Origin: Candidatus Zipacnadia bacterium
GTDB lineage: Bacteria > Armatimonadota > Zipacnadia > Zipacnadales > Zipacnadaceae
Reading direction: 5' to 3'
NCBI GenBank assembly: GCA_029820565.1
Contig: JALGUR010000012.1
Span: forward strand, 1 to 64,000
DNA: 64,000 nt
A program made the translations under genes and the position numbers. Within the stretch, counting starts at the first letter, position 1; every line of letters begins with the position of its first letter. The notes below the pieces were generated by a model that was not told the origin of the DNA, made no database searches, and saw nothing but the letters and a program-made list of their open reading frames with translations. Shown piece after piece: positions 8,032 to 16,379 of the stretch.

Positions 8032-8820
8032 ATGAATTCCATAAGACAGACTTTTGCCCAGGCTAACCAGCAGGGCCGCGGCACTCTGGTAATATATATC
8101 ACTGCCGGTGATCCCAGCCTGGATCAAACCGTCCGATTAGTTGATATTCTCAGCCGGGCGGGCGCGGACATTGTTGAATTGGGCATTCCGTATTCCGACC
8201 CCCTCGCCGATGGCCCGACCATCCAGGCCGCCTCCCAGCGAGCGCTCGCTGCGGGCTGTACAGTGCGGGGGGTGTTAGACTGTGTGGGGGAGATCAAACA
8301 GCGCACCGAAGTGCCCCTTGTCATTATGACGTGCTTCAACCCTATTCTTCAGTTCGGAATGGAATCATTTGCCGGGGCCTGCCAGCAGGCGGGCGTGGCC
8401 GGCGTGCTGGTCTCTGACCTGCCCCCGGTAGAAAGCGGCGAATGGGTAAATATCGCCGCCGCTCACAGTTTGGCCACCATCTTCCTCGTGGCACCGACTA
8501 CCCCGCCCGAGCGTATTCGCCAGGCTACCGACCGCACCACCGGCTTTGTTTATGCCATCTCGCGCCCCGGAGTAACGGGGGCTCGCGACCGGCTCCCGGC
8601 GGATCTGCACCAGTCGGTGCAGCGCATCCGCGAAGTTACTGACCTGCCCATTGCCGTCGGCTTCGGCATCAGCACCCCCCAGCAGGTCGCCGCAGTTTGC
8701 GAAATCGCCGATGGCGCCGTAGTAGGTAGTGCGGTGGTAGACCTCATCGCCCGAATCGCTGATACCAACAGCCTATACTCACAGGTAGAACGGTTTGTTG
8801 CGGAACTATCCGGTAGATAG
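8032..8820 (+). CDS. trpA: Tryptophan synthase alpha subunit
   Basis: TrpA cleaves indole-3-glycerol phosphate to indole and glyceraldehyde-3-phosphate and channels indole to TrpB. It has 262 residues. The catalytic Glu lies in IVELGIPYSDPLADGPTIQAA, where the Asp is also conserved. Further motifs are MTCFNPILQFG, GVLVSDLPPVES, FVYAISRPGVTGAR and PIAVGFGISTPQQV. It is the last recognisable trp gene. No trpF was found beside it or anywhere else in the window. Confidence 0.96.
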   Translation: MNSIRQTFAQANQQGRGTLVIYITAGDPSLDQTVRLVDILSRAGADIVELGIPYSDPLADGPTIQAASQRALAAGCTVRGVLDCVGEIKQRTEVPLVIMTCFNPILQFGMESFAGACQQAGVAGVLVSDLPPVESGEWVNIAAAHSLATIFLVAPTTPPERIRQATDRTTGFVYAISRPGVTGARDRLPADLHQSVQRIREVTDLPIAVGFGISTPQQVAAVCEIADGAVVGSAVVDLIARIADTNSLYSQVERFVAELSGR

Positions 8821-8907
8821 TGCTATCCAGAGAGGTTAGCGCAGGCGGACGGCGAATCAATAGTCTGCTGGATACCGTCATTACAGATACTTTAGGAGAG
8901 ATGTTAC

Positions 8908-10995
8908 ATGCCTCAAGTTAGCTTGCAACACCAAGGTTATGACTACGTGATTGCGAAAGGCCAATTGCAGGTACAGCGCGATGGTGCCATACTGGCTGAA
9001 TTCTCTCTGGCACCACTGGTAGAGGGCCAGGCCACAGCAGTGGGATCGTGGCGCGAAGTTAGCTCCCAGCACTTATGTACCGATCTGGGACCGGAGGGGA
9101 TGGTCCACCTGGCGGTGCGGGACGGGTATGTGTGCTACTGGATGGAAACTGACCAGGAGCAGTTTGAAACCCTCACGTATTTCCCGGACTCGCCCGCTAC
9201 TGGTGATGACTGGCAGACGTATATGTCCGATGAGCACGACCGGCGCTGGGACATTGCCGTGGATGCCGAAGTCCTCATCTCCAGCGCCTATCCGGGGATG
9301 AATGTAGACGGTGGAGATGGTCACGGTATGACCGACCCGGGTGATCTGCCCCCCACCTGGATTTGGAATATTCCGGTACGGGCGCTGAGTTTCCTGACCA
9401 ATGATGAGGATTGGCTCGGCCTGTCGGTTCCCGGGCCACTGCCAGTAGGAGTTACCAGGCTGAAGATGCAGCACCAGCGATTCTCTATGACCTTCCAGGT
9501 GCTGCGCCCCTCCTGCGAGGAGGGGGAAATGCCTCACGGATACTTTGTCCCTGGGTTGGTGGGACCCTACGATGTTCTGGACAGGCATCGCGGGATTTCC
9601 GAGGCCCGAGGCTGGGTGGTTGACAAGGACCCTGCACACCCGGAGTGGTGGACATATCCCTACTTCAAATGCTGGGACGAAATAGTGCGGGTGCAAGGCG
9701 GTGCGTTCGTCTATGACGACGAGGGCAACCCCAGCACGGTTATGACCACGGAAAACTGGCTAAACTGGATTGATATGGTTGCTGAGTCCACGGGTTTAGA
9801 AGGCCACATCAATGTAGTGATTGACCAGTACTGGTTCTACCGCTACGGCAGCCGCGTGGTCATTGACGAGTTAGGCGGAGTGGAAGGCTTCCGGCAGACT
9901 ATAGATGAACTCCGTGAGCGGGGCACCCGCGTCGGCCTGTACCTGCACCAATATATGATTGATAAGTCTGTCCCCTTCTATCAGGAACACCCTGAGTGTT
10001 TCTGTGAGCCGATAGACCCTGACTTCCAGCTTCGCCATGGGGTAAAGGTCGGGGCTGAGCCAACCCTCGCCTACATAGACTGGACTCATCCCGACGGACG
10101 GCAGTATATGCTGGACACGATAGAATTCATGCTATCTGACGCGGAGGGCTGTTTGAACGCCGACTGGCTTCTCCAACACAACACTATGGCACCTGACCCC
10201 CGGCTATATCGCTTCTATGATCCTGACTGGGGAATTGGTGATCTGATGCAATACAAAGTGCTACGCGAGACTTACCAGCATGTCAAGCGCATCAAGCCCC
10301 AAGCCTTAGTGCGCCGCCAGTCGCCGGCTGAACCGTGCTTCCAGCCTTACTATGACCAGGTCAACCTCTGTGAGCACTGGAAACCGCAGATGACCGACTG
10401 CTACAAGCGTGGCCGAATTGCCACGCGCCTGCTGCGGGATGTTTTCTTTACTACTGACGCCTGGTTTGTCACCCGGACCAAGGGCTATGAGTATTATATG
10501 AATATGGCGGTGTGGAATGCGCCGGAAATCGAGTCAGTGCAGCACGCCATTCACCCTTATATGCACCACGTACCGTTGACCGAGAAGGATTACCGCCGGC
10601 GCCGCGCGGGGCTTCAGGTATATATGAACGCACCTGTTAGTATTAGCGACCGCTGCTGGGTAGATTGGGATGACGGCAAGTTGCAGGCTTATCGCAAGTA
10701 TACTCGCGGCCCGCTGGCTGGCTTCTATGCTGCTTGGGCCCTCAGTGCGCGCTGCTTTGTCACCTACAACCCCACGCAGGCTCTGGCTGCGGCGACTGAG
10801 AATCGCTACGGACAAATCCCGCTACCGCCGAAGGCCGAACTGCTGAGCGTTGAGCAAGTACTACACTCCGGTGAGGCCCAGCCGCATGAGTATGAGTTGG
10901 TATCAACTGACGGGGCACAGCAAATTCGCACCTACATTCCTGACAGCGCCAGCGAGGTGGCCTATCTGCGTATTTGCTACCAGCTCAGGCAATAG
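8908..10995 (+). CDS. Large TIM-barrel glycosidase-like protein (GH31/GH36-like)
   Basis: This is a 695-residue protein without a signal peptide, so probably cytoplasmic. The first about 220 residues are rich in short beta segments. The middle looks like a retaining glycosidase barrel: INVVIDQYWFYRYG, GGVEGFRQTIDELRERGTRVGLYLHQYM, LAYIDWTHPDG, CLNADWLLQHN and the C-terminal barrel strand RCFVTYNPTQAL. The pattern of a water/land helix walk (FRQTIDELRERG.RVGLYLH) is typical of alpha-galactosidase clan barrels. I cannot assign catalytic residues with certainty. TTAGGAGAGATG precedes the start. It follows trpA by 87 bases but is unrelated in function. Confidence 0.6.
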   Translation: MPQVSLQHQGYDYVIAKGQLQVQRDGAILAEFSLAPLVEGQATAVGSWREVSSQHLCTDLGPEGMVHLAVRDGYVCYWMETDQEQFETLTYFPDSPATGDDWQTYMSDEHDRRWDIAVDAEVLISSAYPGMNVDGGDGHGMTDPGDLPPTWIWNIPVRALSFLTNDEDWLGLSVPGPLPVGVTRLKMQHQRFSMTFQVLRPSCEEGEMPHGYFVPGLVGPYDVLDRHRGISEARGWVVDKDPAHPEWWTYPYFKCWDEIVRVQGGAFVYDDEGNPSTVMTTENWLNWIDMVAESTGLEGHINVVIDQYWFYRYGSRVVIDELGGVEGFRQTIDELRERGTRVGLYLHQYMIDKSVPFYQEHPECFCEPIDPDFQLRHGVKVGAEPTLAYIDWTHPDGRQYMLDTIEFMLSDAEGCLNADWLLQHNTMAPDPRLYRFYDPDWGIGDLMQYKVLRETYQHVKRIKPQALVRRQSPAEPCFQPYYDQVNLCEHWKPQMTDCYKRGRIATRLLRDVFFTTDAWFVTRTKGYEYYMNMAVWNAPEIESVQHAIHPYMHHVPLTEKDYRRRRAGLQVYMNAPVSISDRCWVDWDDGKLQAYRKYTRGPLAGFYAAWALSARCFVTYNPTQALAAATENRYGQIPLPPKAELLSVEQVLHSGEAQPHEYELVSTDGAQQIRTYIPDSASEVAYLRICYQLRQ

Positions 10996-11058
10996 TTGCT
11001 CCTGATATGTCCCGCGCCGGCCGTCGCAGGCACAAGTACTACACACTGGCGCCGCTGT

Positions 11059-11985
11059 TCATTCAACTTCAAGCACGCAGCGGAATCCGTGATAGTCGTT
11101 GCACTCGTTTGGGGGATGTTGGAAGCGATTGGTCACAAGACAATCGTCCGGGCTGTGGATGTAGCCGCCGCCACGGCATACGCGCGGGGCTTCGGGCTGG
11201 CCGCTTGGGGGCTCCGCCGGGCCGGGGGGATTGTTCTTGGGTGAGTGCTTATAATAGTCAACGTCAAACCAGTCGCTGCACCACTCCATAGCGTTGCCTA
11301 ACATATCCAGGCTCCCACACCAACTGACACCTGCCGGACAACTGCCCGCCGGCAATGTAGCGGCGAAGGTAGCGACCTGAGCCCCCTGGTTGATTTGACA
11401 ACACACATTCTCACTATCCCACTCATCGCCCCACGGATAACGGCGACTTTCCGGTCCGCGGGCTGCATATTCCCACTGGGCCTCGGTGGGCAGGGCCATG
11501 CCGTAATGCTCGGCATAAGCCTGCGCCCCGTACCAGGTTACTTCCACTACCGGATGATCCTCGCGGCCTTCCGCGACCACATAGGTGCCGTCGCGCAGCC
11601 CAATCTCACAGCCCTCGTCGTCCAGGTCCAGAAACTCATGACCCTCGGCATCTTCGTTACTGCCACATTCATTGAGGAATTTGGCATACTGGCCATTGGT
11701 CACTTCCAGTTTCTGTATCCAGAACCCATCCAGAGTCACTTGGTGGACGGGCCGGCCACCGGCGCCGAGGGCCTGTAGCCAGGTTATTCGGTTGGGACTA
11801 CTATCCTCCGAGGATCTGCCCATCATAAAAGTGCCCCCAGGGGCCCGGACTAACTGGCTTCCGTCGGGGCCGGTCATCTCCTTGCCCGCCTCAGCCATCT
11901 GCTGCTGTATTGGTGGTGCCTGCTCCGGTTCACCCCCACCTGTTGTGAATGCCAGCAGACCTATTGCTATCACTACCCATTCCAT
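11059..11985 (-). CDS. SUMF1/FGE-sulfatase-domain secreted protein, copy 2 of a tandem pair
   Basis: About 308 residues with an N-terminal hydrophobic segment (MEWVVIAIGLLAFTTGG), so probably exported. The rest is one SUMF1 domain: GGTFMMGRSSED, HQVTLDGFWIQKLEVTNGQYAKFLNE, HPVVEVTWYGAQAYAEHYGMALPTEAQWEYAARGP, YPWGDEWDSEN, DMLGNAMEWCSDWFD and YHGFRCV. Formylglycine-generating enzymes need two copper-binding cysteines; here the first is replaced (GGGYIHSPDDC), so sulfatase-activating chemistry is unlikely. The start at 11985 has AAGGGAAGG nine bases upstream. It is a paralogue of the gene at 12115-13056, sharing nearly all these motifs. Confidence 0.82.
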   Translation of the reverse strand: MEWVVIAIGLLAFTTGGGEPEQAPPIQQQMAEAGKEMTGPDGSQLVRAPGGTFMMGRSSEDSSPNRITWLQALGAGGRPVHQVTLDGFWIQKLEVTNGQYAKFLNECGSNEDAEGHEFLDLDDEGCEIGLRDGTYVVAEGREDHPVVEVTWYGAQAYAEHYGMALPTEAQWEYAARGPESRRYPWGDEWDSENVCCQINQGAQVATFAATLPAGSCPAGVSWCGSLDMLGNAMEWCSDWFDVDYYKHSPKNNPPGPAEPPSGQPEAPRVCRGGGYIHSPDDCLVTNRFQHPPNECNDYHGFRCVLEVE

Positions 11986-12114
11986 GATGTTATACCTTCC
12001 CTTCACGTTAGTCTAAACCAATATACTTGTGTATGTTGCGCCTTCGGTCGCATACTGCCACAGGGCCTACCCCGGCTCACCCGTGCTTACCACAATGTAC
12101 CCGCGACCGGCAAA

Positions 12115-13056
12115 CTATTCACAATTGACCACACACCGAAATCCGTGGTAGTCATGGCATTGGTCGGGGGGAAAGTACGAGCGGCTGGCGCAGCGGCAGT
12201 CGTCCGCATACTGAAAATATGACCCGCCGCGGCACACTCGGGTAGCCTGGTCATACGGGACTGGGGGAGTGATAGGCCCCATAGGATTCTCGGCCGGCGC
12301 CTCTTTGTAGTAGGCCGGATCATACCAATCAGCACACCATTCCAGGGCATTGCCAGCCATGTCCAGCGCGCCGCACCAGCTCGCGCCGGCCGGGAAACTG
12401 CCTGCCGGGAAAGTTGCCGCACAGAGGGGAGGGCCCTGGTCAACATTACCTCGCCAACACAGATTGCCCGTCTCCCACTGATCTCCCCAGGGGTAACGGG
12501 GGCCGTCAGGCCCTCGCGCGGCGTATTCCCACTGAGCCTCGGTGGGCAAGGCCATGCCGTAGTGTTGCGCATAGGCGCGCGCGCCATACCAGGTGACTTC
12601 CACTACGGGATGATTCTCGCGGCCCTCCTTGATTTCATATCCACCGTTGCGTTCAGTAATCTGACAGTTCTCATCGGTGATGTCCAGTAATATATGGCCT
12701 TCATCATCTTCGTTGCTGCCGCGTTCATTGAGAAACCGGGCATATTGGCCGTTGGTTACCTCTAATTTCTGTATCCAAAAGCCCGTCAGGGAGACCTCGT
12801 GGACTGGCTGCTGGTCGGCGATTCCACCAACGGCGTGCAGGCGGACGATTCTATATCTGATTTCCTCGCTTGAGGTGCCCATCATAAAACTGCCGGCGGC
12901 AATCCAGACTATCGGGGCACCATCGGGACCGGCTATCTCCTGACCGGCTTCGCCCGGCTGCTGCCAGGGCTGAGGTGTCTCTCCCTGGCTCACCGCTGCT
13001 GCCGCACCGACCAGTAGACAGACACTTATTAGTAGTCCTCGCCTCATTAGTCGCAT
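12115..13056 (-). CDS. SUMF1/FGE-sulfatase-domain secreted protein, copy 1 of a tandem pair
   Basis: About 313 residues with a signal peptide (MRLMRRGLLISVCLLVGAAAA). The SUMF1 domain shows AAGSFMMGTSSEE, HEVSLTGFWIQKLEVTNGQ, VTWYGARAYAQHYGMALPTE, YPWGDQWETGN, DMAGNALEWCADWYD and RVCRGGSYF. As in its neighbour, the first FGE catalytic cysteine is missing (GGSYFQYADDC), so it probably acts as a binding or structural SUMF1 protein. The start at 13056 follows AGAGG by nine bases. The two genes are about 130 bases apart, same direction, and probably arose by tandem duplication; the partner proteins are unknown. Confidence 0.82.
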   Translation of the reverse strand: MRLMRRGLLISVCLLVGAAAAVSQGETPQPWQQPGEAGQEIAGPDGAPIVWIAAGSFMMGTSSEEIRYRIVRLHAVGGIADQQPVHEVSLTGFWIQKLEVTNGQYARFLNERGSNEDDEGHILLDITDENCQITERNGGYEIKEGRENHPVVEVTWYGARAYAQHYGMALPTEAQWEYAARGPDGPRYPWGDQWETGNLCWRGNVDQGPPLCAATFPAGSFPAGASWCGALDMAGNALEWCADWYDPAYYKEAPAENPMGPITPPVPYDQATRVCRGGSYFQYADDCRCASRSYFPPDQCHDYHGFRCVVNCE

Positions 13057-13240
13057 TGATATTAGCCTCTTTGTGGCAGTTAGTCTCAAGTGTAGCCTTT
13101 TCTGCCATCCAGCCGTATGAGTCGCAATTCCCCTCCTGCAGGGATGCAGGCACGGGTATATTATGCCTCATTCTTCACTAAATGCTTGGTTCCCTTCCCG
13201 TAAGATATGTAATGTTGTCAGTGAATAGAGCCTAACGGCC

Positions 13241-14191
13241 CTACATTCGTGTAGCAGCACTGGACAGGATTTCCAGAATCAGTTCATCATAACTCATACC
13301 GGCAGCCTCGGCTTCGGCGGGCACATCCGAGGTCTCGGTAAGACCGGGGATGCTGTTGAGTTCATGAATCCAGACTTGCCTCTGGCTGTCCAGGTGCATA
13401 TCAACGCGGCTGAAGCCGCACAGGCCTAACAGATCGTGCGCAGCCACGGCTACTCGTTGCGCCTGCTCGGTGTGCTCAGCGGATATGCGTGCCGGGGCAA
13501 TCAAATCGGTCAGGCCCTTGGTATACTTGGCCTCATAGTCATAGAATTCTCTGTGAGAAGCTAATTCCAATACTGGTAAGGCCCGTCGTCGCGGGCCTAC
13601 TCCAATAATCCCTACAGTAATCTCGGTACCATCAATGAACCTTTCGACCAGAGCCTCTTGATAATCACGTAGTAAATCCGCCAGAGCATTGTGGAGTTCT
13701 TCTGGCGTCTTGGGAATACTCACCTTGAGGCTCGAGCCTTCCGAGACCGGTTTGGTGACCGCAGGCAATCCGAGTCGTGATATGACCTCGGCGACCTTCT
13801 GAGGTAAATCATCTGTGCGATGCAAGTGGACAAAATCAGGTGTGGGCAGACCGGCGGCTTGCAGTAGCCGTTTGCTCTGCACCTTATTCATTGCCAGAGC
13901 GCTCGCCAGCATCCCCGACCCGGTGTACGGAATATCGGCGTAGTCCAGCACTGCGGATATAGTGCCATCTTCACCCGCGCTGCCATGCAGAGCATTGAAG
14001 ACCACCTCCACACCGGCGTCGTGAAGTTGACTGACTAAGTCGGGTCCGGGGTCAACGGCTACGGCATCAAACCCCTGTCGGCGCAGGGCCGCCAATACGC
14101 CCTGGCCCGAGCGCAGGGAGACCTCTCGCTCGCCCGACTGCCCTCCGCACAATACCCCGATGCGTTTGAGGTGCAGTTGGTCTATATTCAT
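13241..14191 (-). CDS. ddl: D-alanine--D-alanine ligase
   Basis: Ddl makes the D-Ala-D-Ala dipeptide for peptidoglycan by ATP-grasp chemistry in the cytoplasm. The protein is about 316 residues. It begins RIGVLCGGQSGEREVSLRSG, the family's N-terminal signature. SGMLASALAMNKVQSKRLL, KPVSEGSS (ATP-binding loop) and HELNSIPGLTETSDVP (metal and substrate site) follow. The start is the ATG at 14191, with TAAGG upstream. A longer in-frame reading to 14296 would translate the hairpin repeat at 14265-14283 and is rejected. It is the last gene of the ileS-dksA-lspA-lgt-ddl run. Confidence 0.94.
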   Translation of the reverse strand: MNIDQLHLKRIGVLCGGQSGEREVSLRSGQGVLAALRRQGFDAVAVDPGPDLVSQLHDAGVEVVFNALHGSAGEDGTISAVLDYADIPYTGSGMLASALAMNKVQSKRLLQAAGLPTPDFVHLHRTDDLPQKVAEVISRLGLPAVTKPVSEGSSLKVSIPKTPEELHNALADLLRDYQEALVERFIDGTEITVGIIGVGPRRRALPVLELASHREFYDYEAKYTKGLTDLIAPARISAEHTEQAQRVAVAAHDLLGLCGFSRVDMHLDSQRQVWIHELNSIPGLTETSDVPAEAEAAGMSYDELILEILSSAATRM

Positions 14192-14264
14192 GTCAGTTAC
14201 CTTAGAGAGTTCTGGAATTAAGTGGCTGGAGCTTCTAACCCGAGTGAGCCTTGCTTTTCTTAGC

Positions 14265-14283
14265 CACAGGCTGGCAGCCTGTG
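14265..14283. repeat. Single hairpin CACAGGCT-GGC-AGCCTGTG
   Basis: Eight perfect pairs around a GGC loop, followed by CCACC. It matches one half of repeat A (GTGCCAC end) at 1998-2058. It lies in the lgt-ddl gap. Confidence 0.7.
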
Positions 14284-14349
14284 CCACCAAACTCACGGTA
14301 GACCAAGGTTCGCCCCTACATTTTGCTCAGCCTCCCCATTTGCTATGGT

Positions 14350-15315
14350 CTACGCGTTCGCTTCTGTGCGGGATCGGCTGACCAGTATCCACACCAAGGC
14401 GGTAGCCCCGATGATAATACTGGCGGTTTGGGCCTCGGTAAGTGGCGCCATAAGGGCAAAGACCTGGGCACTGGCTCCGCGGCGCAAAAATTCAACTAAG
14501 AACCGGTACACCGAGTACAGTAGTAGATAGAACAGAAACAAGTTACCCCTAACCTTAATATAAGGCTGGACCTTGACCAGGACATAGAATATCAGGATGC
14601 TGGCGAAACTGGCATATAACTGGGTGGGGTGAATGGGGACTTGGGGCGTGCCGGCGTCGGTGCCCGGCGGGAAGACCATCCCCAGGGGCCAGTCGGGGCT
14701 GCAAGCATGCCCGTAGCAGCAGCCATTAAGAAAGCAGCCGATGCGCGCCAGGGAATAACCAAGGGCAGTGGCAGGAGCCCCTACATCGGCCAGGAGTTTG
14801 AAATCAATGCCCCGTTGCCGGCTGAACAAATAGGCTGAGACCAACGCCCCGGCGATGCCGCCAAGGTACGACAATCCCCCTTCCCAAACGCTGAAAACAG
14901 CCAGCGGCGCGCCGGCGTACTGCTCCCAGTTCAGAATAACAAACAGCACTCGGGCGCCGATTATCCCACCGATGAGCATAAAGAGAGCAAAATCAATCCA
15001 CTGAGTGTCAGAGATACCATAAGCCCGGGCACTGACGGTCATCCACCATACACCAGCGACCACTGCTACTATCAGCATTACTCCATACGAATGTATCTGT
15101 ATGGGAGCGAAGTGATTTACGAGTATATGAAGCCCCGCCGCGATGCCTAATACGGCCAAGGCGGTGCCCAGGAGGCTGGTGCGCCTCTGCCGCTCTTGTT
15201 CGCTCATCGCCTGCTCTACCCGGCGCCATAACGCCAGGGGCAGGGATATGACGACTACTATAATGGGATAGGCCCATAGGGGCCAAGGTCCCATAGCACA
15301 TAGCACCGAACGCAT
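14350..15315 (-). CDS. lgt: Prolipoprotein diacylglyceryl transferase
   Basis: Lgt moves a diacylglyceryl group from phosphatidylglycerol to the lipobox cysteine of prolipoproteins in the inner membrane. At 321 residues it is slightly long. The signature IARIGCFLNGCCYG-like stretch (LARIGCFLNGCCYG) and HPTQLYAS are present, with several membrane segments (IGARVLFVILNW, LSYLGGIAGALVSAYL). An extra N-terminal stretch of about 65 residues holds two hydrophobic helices before the usual start HSYGVMLI. GGGAG nine bases before the ATG supports this long start. It pairs with lspA 72 bases upstream; the lipoproteins at 51389 and 55727 are likely substrates. Confidence 0.93.
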   Translation of the reverse strand: MRSVLCAMGPWPLWAYPIIVVVISLPLALWRRVEQAMSEQERQRRTSLLGTALAVLGIAAGLHILVNHFAPIQIHSYGVMLIVAVVAGVWWMTVSARAYGISDTQWIDFALFMLIGGIIGARVLFVILNWEQYAGAPLAVFSVWEGGLSYLGGIAGALVSAYLFSRQRGIDFKLLADVGAPATALGYSLARIGCFLNGCCYGHACSPDWPLGMVFPPGTDAGTPQVPIHPTQLYASFASILIFYVLVKVQPYIKVRGNLFLFYLLLYSVYRFLVEFLRRGASAQVFALMAPLTEAQTASIIIGATALVWILVSRSRTEANA

Positions 15316-15387
15316 TTGAATGACTCCCGAGTCGAACTACTTCGTAATAAAGGTCAGGCCTGTACTGAAGCATCAACTACGCGCAAA

Positions 15388-15969
15388 TCATAACGCTGTA
15401 CGGCGAGAGCTCTTACGGAGTACTGACAGCACCAGCATAATAGCTCCGCAGGTAATGGCGATGTCCGCAATGTTGAAAACAGGCCAAAAGTGGATGTCTA
15501 TGAAGTCAATAACATAGCCCAGGCGAGCCCGATCGATGAGATTGCCGGCTGCTCCGCCCAGAGTCAATCCCAGAGCGACACTCAACCCCGAGTGGCATCG
15601 GGTAGCCCGGGGCCCATAGAGGACCAGAATAATTATGACTACTGCCGCCAATATGGCCAGACCAACAGTTCCTGTGGGGAACAAACCGAAGGCGGCTCCG
15701 GGGTTGTGATGGACAGTGAGACTCACATACGGCCCTACTAAGGGCTGGGACTGCCCTTCACTCATCCGCGCCACCAGGGCCAACTTACAGATCTGGTCGA
15801 GAATCAATATGCCCGCCGCTGTCCCGTAGAAGACCCACCAGGTGCTCGTACCGGGTTGGTGGGCATCGGGTGCTGTCTTGTCGCCGACGTCTTTCGGCTC
15901 CGCTTTTGGAGTCCGGGACTCAGAGGAGTTAATGCCCACGTTCTGCCGGCCAATCTTTGCCAAATTCAT
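15388..15969 (-). CDS. lspA: Lipoprotein signal peptidase II
   Basis: LspA cleaves the signal peptide of lipid-modified prolipoproteins, acting as a membrane aspartyl protease. About 193 residues; a hydrophilic extension of about 40 residues precedes the first membrane helix (WWVFYGTAAGILILDQICKL). Visible are the conserved HHNPGAAFG, then GNLIDRARLGYVIDFIDIHF and FNIADIAI, which hold the two catalytic aspartates. The ATG at 15969 overlaps the stop of the DksA-like gene (ATGA), so the two are translationally coupled. Confidence 0.94.
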   Translation of the reverse strand: MNLAKIGRQNVGINSSESRTPKAEPKDVGDKTAPDAHQPGTSTWWVFYGTAAGILILDQICKLALVARMSEGQSQPLVGPYVSLTVHHNPGAAFGLFPTGTVGLAILAAVVIIILVLYGPRATRCHSGLSVALGLTLGGAAGNLIDRARLGYVIDFIDIHFWPVFNIADIAITCGAIMLVLSVLRKSSRRTAL

Positions 15970-16343
15970 CGCCCCGTTCGGGCCCGACAATCGGTACACA
16001 TAGTGGCATAAGGTAGGGCCTGCAGGCGCTTTTTAGGGATGTTCTTACCACAAACTTCGCACACTCCGTAAGTACCCTTCTCTATCATGCGTAGGGCCTC
16101 GTTGACACTGTCGACCATATCACGCAAGTTCTCAATTATAACCAGATTCTGACTGCGAACAACTGCGTCAGCCGCGGCATCACCACCGGCCTCATCGAAA
16201 TCCTCGGTAGCCACTTGTTTGCTGAGCCGATCCCGACCGCTGGTTTGATCCTCAAGCGCCCTTAACTCTTGTCGTAACTCCTGACGTTGCTGCTCTAATC
16301 GCTTCTTGTATTTCTTAATATCTAACTTTCGCTTTCGTGCCAT
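15966..16343 (-). CDS. TraR/DksA-type zinc-finger protein
   Basis: A 125-residue protein with a basic N-terminus, a long coiled-coil stretch (about residues 8-90) and a C-terminal zinc finger CEVCGKNIP...CTDC in the DksA/TraR arrangement. Such proteins bind RNA polymerase through the secondary channel, or in other branches act in sporulation or general stress. The acidic tip residues of true DksA (DxxDxA) are approximated by EDFDEAGGDAAADAV. TAGGAGG stands before the start. It sits between ileS and lspA and is coupled to lspA. A transcription-factor role is inferred from the family only. Confidence 0.88.
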   Translation of the reverse strand: MARKRKLDIKKYKKRLEQQRQELRQELRALEDQTSGRDRLSKQVATEDFDEAGGDAAADAVVRSQNLVIIENLRDMVDSVNEALRMIEKGTYGVCEVCGKNIPKKRLQALPYATMCTDCRARTGR

Positions 16344-16379
16344 TGCCTATGTCCTCCTAAAGCGGGCCCTGCCATCTCC

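Noticed and set aside
11059..13056. Calling the SUMF1 genes formylglycine-generating enzymes
   Set aside because: The first of the two copper-binding cysteines is replaced in both, and no sulfatase gene is nearby.
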